Shown one piece after another: positions 6,724 through 15,533 of a stretch of 20,645 nucleotides of DNA. Each line of letters opens with the position of its first letter. The stretch's first letter is position 1. Both the position numbers and the translations under genes were made by a program. The notes under the pieces were generated by a model. The model searched no databases, was not told the DNA's origin, and saw only the letters and a program-made list of their open reading frames with translations. Location: NCBI GenBank assembly GCA_002392505.1, contig DGHD01000004.1, forward strand, positions 1 through 20,645. Reading direction: 5' to 3'. The stretch comes from Christensenella sp. UBA3857. Lineage in GTDB: Bacteria > Bacillota > Clostridia > Christensenellales > CAG-138.

Positions 6724-7815
6724 TCATTCCTCCTTAAGCTCACTCATTTTCATGCCCGCGCGGATACGCTCGCCGACGGGACCGGAGCGCAGACCCTCGA
6801 GCTGCTTGACGTATTCCGTCCTGCGCGCTTCATAGTCCGCGGGAACGTGACCGAGCTTCGCCGCCGCCGCAAGACCCGCAAGATAACCCTCCGCCATGGC
6901 GGAGCTTGCTTCCTCTATGCCGGAGGCGTCCCCCGCGACGAATATGCCGGGGATGCTGGTCTCGCAGTTTTCGGTCCTCATGGGGACCTGACCGGAGAGC
7001 TGGGGAATGTACTTCATCTCGACGCCGCGCATGGCAAGGAGCTCGTTCAGGGGGCTCAGACCGACGGAGATGCACATGACGTCGACGTCATAACGCTTCT
7101 CGGTGCCGGGTATGGGACGGAATTTCTCGTCCACCTCGCACACGACCGCCGCTTCGAGGCAGTCCTTGCCGATCGCCTCCTTGACGGTGTGGGAGGTGAG
7201 TATGGGCACGCCCATCCTCGCAAGCTTGGAGGCATGGACGAGATACGCGCCGATGCGGGGCGCGGCGTCCAGCACGGCGGCGACCTCTATGCCCGCCTGC
7301 ATGAGCTGATAGCTCACGATGACGCCTATATTGCCCGCGCCGACCATCAGCACGCGGTTGCCCGGACGGATGCCGTAGACGTTCATGAGCGTCTGCACGG
7401 CGCCCGCGCCGTAAATGCCGGGCAGGTCGTTATTGGGGAAAGCCAGGGACTTTTCATACGCGCCGGTGGCGCAGATGATGGACTTTGCCCTGATCTTGAA
7501 ATACTCCTTCTCGTCTTTGAGGACGGTGACGACGTTATCCTCATAGAAGCCGACGGCGGTGGCGTTCAGCATTATCTCTATCTTGTCACCGAATTCCCGT
7601 ACCTTGTCAAGGAGTATGCCGGCTATGTCGACTCCCCTGTGGGAGGCGTACTGGCTCTCCGAGCCGAAGAACATATGGGTCTGCTTTATGAGCTGTCCGC
7701 CGGGCTTGAAGGTGCGCTCGAGCACGAGCACGTCCGCGCCGGACTTCGCCGCCGAGATCGCGGCGCAGAGACCCGCGGGACCCGAGCCGATTATAAGCAG
7801 TTCAACTTCTCTCAT
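6724..7815 (-). CDS. FAD/NAD(P)-binding oxidoreductase, HcnB/PDH-alpha-like subunit
   Basis: A 363-residue flavoprotein of the pyridine-nucleotide-disulfide type. Two Rossmann motifs are visible: IIGSGPAGLCAA near residue 8 for FAD and VGAGNIG at 158-164 for NAD(P). The FAD-binding GIFVAGDASGIEEA begins at 290. No CxxxxC redox disulfide is seen, so it is not a thioredoxin-reductase-type enzyme. It resembles the NADH-dehydrogenase-like alpha subunit of archaeal PDH and HcnB, but the BFD module often fused to HcnB is encoded separately here. It starts with an ATGA overlap on the [2Fe-2S] gene. Likely role: take electrons from the DAO subunit and hand them to NAD or another carrier; the direction is inferred. 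Confidence 0.87.
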   Translation of the reverse strand: MREVELLIIGSGPAGLCAAISAAKSGADVLVLERTFKPGGQLIKQTHMFFGSESQYASHRGVDIAGILLDKVREFGDKIEIMLNATAVGFYEDNVVTVLKDEKEYFKIRAKSIICATGAYEKSLAFPNNDLPGIYGAGAVQTLMNVYGIRPGNRVLMVGAGNIGVIVSYQLMQAGIEVAAVLDAAPRIGAYLVHASKLARMGVPILTSHTVKEAIGKDCLEAAVVCEVDEKFRPIPGTEKRYDVDVMCISVGLSPLNELLAMRGVEMKYIPQLSGQVPMRTENCETSIPGIFVAGDASGIEEASSAMAEGYLAGLAAAAKLGHVPADYEARRTEYVKQLEGLRSGPVGERIRAGMKMSELKEE

Positions 7816-8117
7816 TTGATCACGCCCTTTCCTTCCTGCGTTTCGACCTTCATGCCCTCCCTGAGGAGAGTGATGCAGGTGCGGACGTTGGGCTCCCCGT
7901 CGACGGTCATCTGGCAGGAGGCGCAGTTGCCTATCGCGCAGTAGAATCCGCGGGGGCGGTGCTTTTCCGCGCTCTTAGCCAGCACTTTTACGCCTGCCGC
8001 ATGGAGCGCCGCCGCGATCGTTTCGCCTTCATACCCCTTCATCGGCTGACCGTTGAAGGTGAAATTGATTTCCTTACCCCGGTCAAAGGTAAGTATCGGG
8101 TGCTGTTCGATCCTCAT
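7812..8117 (-). CDS. HcnA-like [2Fe-2S] subunit
   Basis: A 101-residue plant-type ferredoxin-fold protein. Ligands C60, C65, C68 and C81 sit in FYCAIGNCASC and RTC, the C-x4-C-x2-C-x12-C pattern of HcnA/SoxX-like subunits. The start at 8117 (MRIEQHPIL) has AAAGGA about 9 bases upstream. A longer frame to 8204 would run through a 12-bp perfect hairpin, so it is rejected. It is followed by an ATGA overlap with the HcnB-like gene. Confidence 0.85.
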   Translation of the reverse strand: MRIEQHPILTFDRGKEINFTFNGQPMKGYEGETIAAALHAAGVKVLAKSAEKHRPRGFYCAIGNCASCQMTVDGEPNVRTCITLLREGMKVETQEGKGVIK

Positions 8118-8161
8118 ATCCGAATATCCTTTCATAAAATCGGAATAGTCTTCTTTTCGAA

Positions 8162-8194
8162 GGAAGAAAGCCGCTTTGGACCCGGCTTTCTTCC
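8162..8194 (-). promoter_or_regulatory. Strong intra-operon hairpin between P5C dehydrogenase and the dehydrogenase subunits
   Basis: GGAAGAAAGCCG (8162-8173) and CGGCTTTCTTCC (8183-8194) are perfect reverse complements of 12 bp with a 9-base loop. It lies in the 100-base gap after the P5C dehydrogenase stop. Only a short, interrupted pyrimidine tail follows in the minus direction, so it may be a leaky terminator or an mRNA-processing or stability element that changes expression between the first gene and the rest. Confidence 0.65.
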
Positions 8195-8217
8195 GTTCGT
8201 TCAATGATGCTGTTTTA

Positions 8218-9846
<1,629 letters not shown>

Positions 9847-9911
9847 GGTTCCTCCTTTTTTAGGCGCAAAAACAGGTTATTGCCGAGTCAGCCCGGAGTG
9901 CCCCGAATGAG

Positions 9912-9985
9912 CCGCCGGAGCTTTTTCAACAATAGATAATATAACATATTCCGCCGGCATTGTCAACGCAGATACTTCCGCCGGC
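9912..9985. repeat. Repeated CCGCCGG motifs around the operon promoter
   Basis: TTCCGCCGGC occurs at 9949-9958, inside the promoter spacer, and again at 9976-9985, just upstream of the -35 box; they are 27 bases apart. A shorter CCGCCGG is at 9912-9918, just after the start. GCCGGC is self-complementary, so each may bind a dimeric regulator. The upstream copy extends to CCGCCGGCGG, a full palindrome, and could instead belong to a weak terminator of the transporter gene. Confidence 0.4.
9938..9966 (-). promoter_or_regulatory. Sigma-A promoter of the P5C dehydrogenase operon
   Basis: On the minus strand TTGACA (9966-9961) and TATATT (9943-9938) are separated by exactly 17 bases. Transcription should start near 9931, giving a leader of about 85 nt to ATG 9846. 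It implies the six-gene operon is transcribed separately from the transporter gene ending at 10002. Confidence 0.8.
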
Positions 9986-10001
9986 GGGGGATGTTCGTCA
10001 C

Positions 10002-11444
10002 TCAATATCCCGCCGCGACGCCTATGAAAATGAACAGCACGACGAGCAGGAGATTCAGGGCAAAGAGCGGCGCGCTCTTCTTCACCCATTTGAAATAGTC
10101 GACCTCTATCATGGAGAGGGCGATGAGGAGCACGGGCGACGTGGGAAAGAGCACGTTGGTGTAGCCGTCCGCAAACGTGTAGATGAGCACGAGCATCTGC
10201 TTTGAAAGCCCCACGTTGACGACGGCGAGCATGCCCATCACGAGTATCGCCTTTGCGGTCGAGGACGATATGAAGAACTCGAGCACGAGTATTATGCCGT
10301 ACAGCACGAGCGCGATGAGGAACAGGTTTTTGCCCTCGACGATACCGTTTATCTGGTTGACGATCGTGGGCATTATCGCGCCCTCGTCGAAAATGAATTT
10401 GATGGACGAGGCGAGCGCGATGAACACCACCGTCGGCAGCGCGCCGACTATCCCGCGGAGAAAGGATGCGAACACCTTTTTGGGGCTCCTGCAGCAGATG
10501 ATGCCCGCGGCGGGACCGAATATCAGGAAATAAGCGATGAGCACGGGAACGGTATAATCCCTCAGCGCGCCGACCGCGGAGCAGGTTATGAGCAGCGCGA
10601 GGCAGACCGTGAGGAACACGGCGTACGTTATACGGATGCGCTTCGCTTCGGCACGGGAGAACAGCTCGCCGCTGCCGAGCGCGCCCGATTCGCGCAGGCG
10701 CTTGTCATGCGCCGCGGTCAGGCTTTTGGACGGGTCCTTTGAGATCCTTCGGATATAGATGAACGCGAAGCCCAGCAGGAGCAGGTACATGACGGCGAAT
10801 ATGATCACCCTGTAATAGATATGCTCCATCGGGTTGGCGCCGATCAGCCCGCAGGCGAGCAGCACGGTGAACGGGTTGGTGACGGCGCTTGCGAAGCCGA
10901 AGCCGCAGGCTATTATGCTTACGAGGAAACCCGTGAACGAGTCGAACCCGACCATGACCGCGAGCGCCGAAACGATCGGAAGCATCGTGAGCATCTCCTC
11001 GAACTGACCGAGGAACGCGCCGAAGCACATGAACACGAACGCTATCGCCGCCATGAGCAGCATACGCCGCTTGCGGAAGCGCCGCGACGCCTCGCCGACA
11101 AGCACGCTTACGCCGCCGACGTCGTTCATCACCTGGAACGCCGCGAATATTACGAGCAGGAACAGCGTGAGCATTATCAGCGTGAGCCCGTTGTCCGAGA
11201 AGAACACGAGCACCGGCGCAAGGAGCCCCTTCCAGACGGGTATGCCGGAGGCGCCGTCCAGCCGCTCGTACTCAAGATAATTCGTGCTGCCGTCGGGATA
11301 AACGCCGAAGCTGCCCTTCGGTATCACCCACGTCAGAGCTATCGCCGCGATCACAAGCGCGAACAGCAGCGCGGTGACCTGTATGAAGGTCTTTTTCGAA
11401 AGATCGACCAGCGATCGCGATTCAGCTTTGTTTTTCGTTTTCAT
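10002..11444 (-). CDS. YfcC-family (DcuC/IT superfamily) membrane transporter
   Basis: A 480-residue polytopic membrane protein with about 12 hydrophobic segments. It opens with TFIQVTALLFALVIAAIALTWVIPKGSF; the VIPKGS/G element after the first helix is typical of YfcC/DcuC-like carriers. Other family-like stretches are GFGFASAVTNPFTVLLA in the first half and TSPVLLIALSMIEVDYFKWV near the end, the helix-breaking Pro/Ser/Thr segments expected in this fold. YfcC-type proteins are annotated as basic amino-acid or dicarboxylate carriers; the substrate is uncertain. AAGGAG lies 7 bases before ATG 11444. It overlaps the upstream acyltransferase fusion by 23 bases, so the two are co-transcribed. The amino-acid operon starts 155 bases downstream, which makes import of an amino or imino acid plausible but unproven. 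Confidence 0.85.
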   Translation of the reverse strand: MKTKNKAESRSLVDLSKKTFIQVTALLFALVIAAIALTWVIPKGSFGVYPDGSTNYLEYERLDGASGIPVWKGLLAPVLVFFSDNGLTLIMLTLFLLVIFAAFQVMNDVGGVSVLVGEASRRFRKRRMLLMAAIAFVFMCFGAFLGQFEEMLTMLPIVSALAVMVGFDSFTGFLVSIIACGFGFASAVTNPFTVLLACGLIGANPMEHIYYRVIIFAVMYLLLLGFAFIYIRRISKDPSKSLTAAHDKRLRESGALGSGELFSRAEAKRIRITYAVFLTVCLALLITCSAVGALRDYTVPVLIAYFLIFGPAAGIICCRSPKKVFASFLRGIVGALPTVVFIALASSIKFIFDEGAIMPTIVNQINGIVEGKNLFLIALVLYGIILVLEFFISSSTAKAILVMGMLAVVNVGLSKQMLVLIYTFADGYTNVLFPTSPVLLIALSMIEVDYFKWVKKSAPLFALNLLLVVLFIFIGVAAGY

Positions 11445-13275
11445 CCGACAACTCCTTGATCAGATCGGCGATAAGCGCCCAGCGCGCGACCTGTATTCGG
11501 TTTTCCCTTGGATAAAAGTAGAACAGCCTTTCATCGTTGTAGGTCTCGAATTCCTGCCCGCATGAGAAGGGCAGAGCGGGAAGGAGATCGAAGCCCGTGC
11601 TGAACGAATTCTTTGCGGAGGTGTAGCCGAACCCCTCCCTCGTGAGCGTGCAGACGCCCTTTTCCTTAGTGCGGTAGCGCCCGGTCTCGCTGAATATCAC
11701 CGTGTCGACCTCCGTTCTCAGATCGAGGCGGTCGAGCTCCCGCTTCTCAAGCTCCTTGATCCGGTCGTAATACGCGCCGATCGAAAAGGGCTCCTCGGTG
11801 AAATGATACGTCTCGTCGAAGCGGAGCGTCTTTTTGCAGGCGGAGCAGGTGAATTCGTTCCCCACGCCCTTCGTCGTATAGAGCGCCCCGCAGAACGCGC
11901 AGCGGTAGAGCACCTGCTCGAGCCCCTCCGCCTTGTCCTTTTGGGGGTATTTATTGACGACGTTATCCGAAGCGTCGTGACGGAGCAGCTTCGTCATTAT
12001 TCCGTTGAATTCCTCGTCCGTCATGGCTTTGAGCTCGTCCACCTTTATGACCCTTTCCGCCTTGACGTAAATATCGGACTTATAGAACCTTTTGCGCCAT
12101 TTGGGGTTGGCGAAATACGCGCCGTTGATGCTCGCTATAACCACGTCGGTCTTCAGCCGCCTGTAAAACGACGCGCTGCGGTCGACTATCGGGTAGGAGC
12201 GCCCGGTGATCGAGAGCCTGCCCTCCGGGAATATCACCACGCTGTAACCCTTTTTGACGGTACGCATTATCTTGGTCGGCGTTGTGAAATCCGCCGTGAA
12301 AAGGCGCTTGGGTATGAAGCACGCCTTTTCGCCGAGACCACGCAGTATCGGGGCGGACATATAGTGCCGGTTTATAACGTACGCGGGATTGTTGTTTTTG
12401 ACGAGCCCGCGGCTGTAATAGAAATCGTAGAACGATTCGTGATTCAGAAGGAGCACGTAGGGCGGCTCAAGATCGCGGATCAGCGAGTCGTCGATATGGA
12501 GCCGCTGTTTGCGGCGGCGAAGGATATGCGCGGTGCGGAAGAAGAAATCGTTCAGTATGGAATCGGGAGTGCCCTCGTTCTCCTTGAAATAGATCTTGTT
12601 GAGGAACAGCGCGAGGACCGCGAACAGCGCCGCGGCAAGAAGTACGATGATCAGTATGAGCAGGGGCAGCGGCAGCGAGCGGCTGATGAAGAACCTTACC
12701 GCCGCGCCGAGCACGTTGGAGCTGATTATGGAAGGGATGACGCCCGTCGCCACGGTGCGGATGTACTTACCGTAGCTTATGTCGCGCCGGCTGCCGTAAT
12801 AGCAGATCGCGCCGAAGGGGATGATGGGCATTATGAACAGGAGATACATGAGGAGCACCGTGCCGCGGCTCTTCTTTTTGCCGGCGGTCAGCCGGGCGAT
12901 CTTCTCCTCCCCCTTCTCGGACGCCCTGGTGCTGAATCTGAAAACGCGGACGAGCGTGAATATGATGGTCGCTCCCAGGCATACGCCCAGATCGCACAGC
13001 AAAAGCGCGATATAAAAAGGATAGCTCATTCCGCTGGAGACCTGTATGAACTCCGCCGGGATGAACACGACGACCATTTGCAGCGCCTCCACGATAACGA
13101 CGGTCAAACAGCCGAGGACGCCCTTTGAAACGAGCAGCTCCTTAGCGCCCTCCGCGTCGTTCGCTATCTCGAATTTGATGTACGGAACAAGGATATCCTT
13201 GAGAAAAAAAGCAAAAAGAGCGGTGACCGTCAAAACGGATACCGCGATTATTATCCTTTGAACGTGTTTGTTCAT
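11422..13275 (-). CDS. VTT (TVP38/DedA-like) membrane domain fused to PlsC-type acyltransferase and zinc ribbon
   Basis: A 617-residue multi-domain protein. ATG 13275 follows a GGGGG purine stretch; the in-frame extension to 13425 crosses the promoter and is rejected. Order: membrane helix about 7-25; VTT/SNARE-associated membrane domain about 45-200 with the Pro/Gly-rich FIMPIIPFGAICYYGSRRDI; a helix 201-225; PlsC-like acyltransferase about 270-415 with the HX4D motif NHESFYD (H279, D284) and FPEGR (349-353); a four-cysteine ribbon CAFC...CSAC (C459, C462, C477, C480); and an unassigned C-terminal domain to 617. VTT proteins can scramble phospholipids, while PlsC enzymes acylate lysophospholipids or glycerol-3-phosphate. 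The fusion suggests coupled lipid flipping and acylation, an inference. It is translationally coupled to the transporter gene. Confidence 0.85.
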   Translation of the reverse strand: MNKHVQRIIIAVSVLTVTALFAFFLKDILVPYIKFEIANDAEGAKELLVSKGVLGCLTVVIVEALQMVVVFIPAEFIQVSSGMSYPFYIALLLCDLGVCLGATIIFTLVRVFRFSTRASEKGEEKIARLTAGKKKSRGTVLLMYLLFIMPIIPFGAICYYGSRRDISYGKYIRTVATGVIPSIISSNVLGAAVRFFISRSLPLPLLILIIVLLAAALFAVLALFLNKIYFKENEGTPDSILNDFFFRTAHILRRRKQRLHIDDSLIRDLEPPYVLLLNHESFYDFYYSRGLVKNNNPAYVINRHYMSAPILRGLGEKACFIPKRLFTADFTTPTKIMRTVKKGYSVVIFPEGRLSITGRSYPIVDRSASFYRRLKTDVVIASINGAYFANPKWRKRFYKSDIYVKAERVIKVDELKAMTDEEFNGIMTKLLRHDASDNVVNKYPQKDKAEGLEQVLYRCAFCGALYTTKGVGNEFTCSACKKTLRFDETYHFTEEPFSIGAYYDRIKELEKRELDRLDLRTEVDTVIFSETGRYRTKEKGVCTLTREGFGYTSAKNSFSTGFDLLPALPFSCGQEFETYNDERLFYFYPRENRIQVARWALIADLIKELSDENEKQS

Positions 13276-13332
13276 ATTACCCCCGCCGATAGGGTCCCCC
13301 CATTGCCGCTGTATCACGCAGGACCTGAATAG

Positions 13333-13361
13333 ATTATATATTACGCTGCCCGAGTTGTCAA
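13333..13361 (-). promoter_or_regulatory. Perfect consensus promoter of the acyltransferase/transporter operon
   Basis: On the minus strand TTGACA (13361-13356) and TATAAT (13338-13333) match the consensus exactly with a 17-base spacer. The start codon is about 57 bases downstream of the -10 box. Confidence 0.88.
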
Positions 13362-13374
13362 TAATTATCGAAAT

Positions 13375-13389
13375 ATCCCGTGTCGGGAT
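13375..13389. promoter_or_regulatory. Short inverted repeat upstream of the promoter
   Basis: ATCCCG (13375-13380) and CGGGAT (13384-13389) are exact reverse complements around TGT. The site lies 13 bases upstream of the -35 box, a plausible position for a regulator, though at 6 bp per arm it could be chance. Confidence 0.3.
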
Positions 13390-13419
13390 CGAAGAAACGC
13401 GCCCCGGCGGGCGCGCGAA

Positions 13420-13461
13420 AAGCAAAAGCTCCCCCGCACAGCCGCGTGAGAGGGGGAGTTT
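13420..13461 (-). terminator. Terminator of the MFS/GH2/redox operon
   Basis: CTCCCCC (13429-13435) pairs with GGGGGAG (13452-13458); in the minus direction the stem is followed by CTTTTGCTTTT. It lies about 55 bases past the stop of the last gene. A second GC-rich hairpin (CGCGCC...GGGCGCG) follows at about 13399-13417. Confidence 0.75.
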
Positions 13462-13512
13462 AATTATCTGCGGTCCTTAAAAAAACAGCCCGCGCGATCG
13501 ATCCCGATCCTT

Positions 13513-13827
13513 TCAGCAGCCCTTGCCGTCGATGGAGCAGAACTGCCTTTCCTCCCTGTAAACGACGGGGAGACCTTTTTCGGCGAGCACGCCCTCCCAG
13601 TCGAGGGTCACGGAGCCGTCCTCCATGACTATCGCGGGGATGCCGACGAAGCCCTTTTCGCGGCAGATATCGAATACCGGCGAGCTGTCGCGGAGCTTCA
13701 GAAATTCCTTGAGATTCTTCATGCTCTCCCCTATCTCCACCGTTTGATACGGTATGCAGTGCGCGTCGAAATTGGCTTTGCACTCCCGGCAGTCGGGGCA
13801 GAGCGGGCTTGAATAGACAGTTAACAT
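13513..13827 (-). CDS. Glutaredoxin-like thiol-disulfide protein (CPDC)
   Basis: A 104-residue thioredoxin-fold protein. It begins VYSSPLCPDCRECK, with the redox pair C10-x-x-C13 and a third Cys at 16. The cis-Pro motif is GIPAIV (62-67). Two further cysteines, C97 and C104, lie in the tail and could form a second pair or bind metal. No signal peptide is seen, so it is cytoplasmic. GGAGGC sits just ahead of ATG 13827, which overlaps the GH2 stop by 7 bases, making it the last gene of the sugar operon. Its link to the glycosidase is unclear. Confidence 0.85.
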   Translation of the reverse strand: MLTVYSSPLCPDCRECKANFDAHCIPYQTVEIGESMKNLKEFLKLRDSSPVFDICREKGFVGIPAIVMEDGSVTLDWEGVLAEKGLPVVYREERQFCSIDGKGC

Positions 13828-15533
13828 ATTGCCTCCTGAATGTTTTTTATTGCTTCGGTAACGTCGTTGAATTCCTCCGGAGAAAGCTTCATAACGCGGC
13901 GGTCGAACGTGAGCATGCCGTTCGTCTCGTCCTCAACGTCCGAAACCTGGGTATAGACCGCGGCGGAGAGACCCTGTTTTACAAGGGGGATGAGCTCTTC
14001 AAGGTACAGCCTCCTAACGCCCGCCGTGAACTCCTCCCGCGTTTTGAATATCCTGTAACCGTAGGTCTTATTGGGATTGAAGCTGTGCGCTTCGTCCTTC
14101 CAAACGTAGCCGCCGAACTCGGATATGACCTGCGGGAGGTCGCTCCTTTTCCCCAAACGGAGCTTCCTGAAATAGATATGGAGGCTGTCGACGTCGGTGT
14201 TTTTTTGATGGAACCATCCGCTGGTCGAATCGATCGGGCGGGAGGCGTCGCGCTGTTTGAGGAGCTCGTACTCCCTGTCCGCGTCGAACTGGCCCCAGCC
14301 CTCGTTGAATATCGTCCAGCAGACTATCGAGGGATGGTAGTTGAGGGCCTTGACCGCCCTAACCATGCCGCCGTAAAAAGCATCCCGCAGTTCCCGCCCC
14401 GGCTTGCGATGGCGGTCGCTGAGCCGAGTTATGCCGACTGAGGGCAGCGCCGTATCGCGCAGGAAGCGGTATTTCCCGTTGTTGACCATGTCCTGGAACA
14501 CGGCCATGCCGAGCTTATCGCAGTAATAGTAGAAGAGCTCCGGCTCGATCTTGATGTGCTTCCTGAGCATATTGAAGCCGAGGGACTTCATCTTGAGTAT
14601 GTCGCGCACGTATTCCGCGGGCTCCGCGGGGGTCCAGAGCCCGTCGGAGAAATAGCCCTGATCCAAAAGCCCGTTGAAGAAATAGGGCTTTCCGTTCATA
14701 CAGAGGCGCGGGACTCCGTCGACTTCTTTCGTTTCGAGCGTGCGGAAGGCGAAATAGCTTTCGACCTCGTCCTCCCCGCTTTTCACGGTGAATTCGTAAA
14801 GGTTCGGCTCCTCCGGCGACCAGAGGCGGGGAGAGTCGAACGTCAGGCTGCATTTTCCGTTAAGGAGCTTTGCCGATCTGTCGCCGCAAACGAGCCTTCC
14901 CTTCCACACTCCCGAGACCGTAAAGAAGACCGTGCTGCCCTCAATGCGGCACTCGATATCCTTTACGTATCTTTCGGGGCGGTCCGGCACGGGCTCGAGC
15001 CAGACGGTCTGCCAGACGCCGGTGCAGGGCGTGTACCACATGCCGCCGCGCTTTATCCTCTGCTTGCCGTAGGGGTAGGTCGGGTCGAGATCGTTGACGC
15101 ATTCTATCTCTATCTCGTTTTCGTCCTTGATAAGATGCGTGATATCGACTGTCATCGAATCATAAGCGGATCTGCTGCTGCAGACGAATTTGCCGTTGAC
15201 GGAAACGGAGTGCATCCTGCTGACGGAACCCACGTTGAGTATCACGCGCTTTCCCCGCCAGCCTTCAGGTATGGAAAAGCACCGCCTGAAAAGGAGTTTC
15301 TCACCGTATCTTAACTCTCCCTCGAAGCCCGAAAGCAGGCTCTCCAGGGGGAACGGCACGCGGACTTTGCCCTTGAAGCCGCTTTCGGTCTCCAGCTCCC
15401 AAAAGCCGTTCAGGTTGAGCCATTCCTTGCGCCTTAAATGCGGGCGCGGGTAAACGTCCCACGGGATGATCGAGGGATCGTTTTCGAGCCTTTCGCCCGC
15501 CTCGGTATAAAGCTTGTTATACGGTTTTTTCAT
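13821..15533 (-). CDS. Glycoside hydrolase family 2 (beta-galactosidase/glucuronidase-like)
   Basis: A 570-residue intracellular glycosidase without a signal peptide. ATG 15533 is preferred; a TTG at 15551 would add six residues. Neither start has a strong Shine-Dalgarno site, and the 17-base overlap with the MFS gene suggests translational coupling. Order: sugar-binding jelly roll about 25-185, immunoglobulin-like domain about 186-270, TIM barrel about 272-570. Catalytic acid/base E411 lies in IFNEGWGQF, nucleophile E472 in ISEFGGY; both are present, so the enzyme should be active by the retaining mechanism. It is short for a beta-galactosidase and closer in length to beta-glucuronidases. 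The exact sugar is not determined; the adjacent MFS carrier probably imports it. Confidence 0.9.
   Translation of the reverse strand: MKKPYNKLYTEAGERLENDPSIIPWDVYPRPHLRRKEWLNLNGFWELETESGFKGKVRVPFPLESLLSGFEGELRYGEKLLFRRCFSIPEGWRGKRVILNVGSVSRMHSVSVNGKFVCSSRSAYDSMTVDITHLIKDENEIEIECVNDLDPTYPYGKQRIKRGGMWYTPCTGVWQTVWLEPVPDRPERYVKDIECRIEGSTVFFTVSGVWKGRLVCGDRSAKLLNGKCSLTFDSPRLWSPEEPNLYEFTVKSGEDEVESYFAFRTLETKEVDGVPRLCMNGKPYFFNGLLDQGYFSDGLWTPAEPAEYVRDILKMKSLGFNMLRKHIKIEPELFYYYCDKLGMAVFQDMVNNGKYRFLRDTALPSVGITRLSDRHRKPGRELRDAFYGGMVRAVKALNYHPSIVCWTIFNEGWGQFDADREYELLKQRDASRPIDSTSGWFHQKNTDVDSLHIYFRKLRLGKRSDLPQVISEFGGYVWKDEAHSFNPNKTYGYRIFKTREEFTAGVRRLYLEELIPLVKQGLSAAVYTQVSDVEDETNGMLTFDRRVMKLSPEEFNDVTEAIKNIQEAIC

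Noticed and set aside
8118..8204. Longer start for the HcnA-like [2Fe-2S] protein
   Set aside because: The extension would encode the two arms of a perfect hairpin, and ATG 8117 has its own ribosome site and the usual family length.
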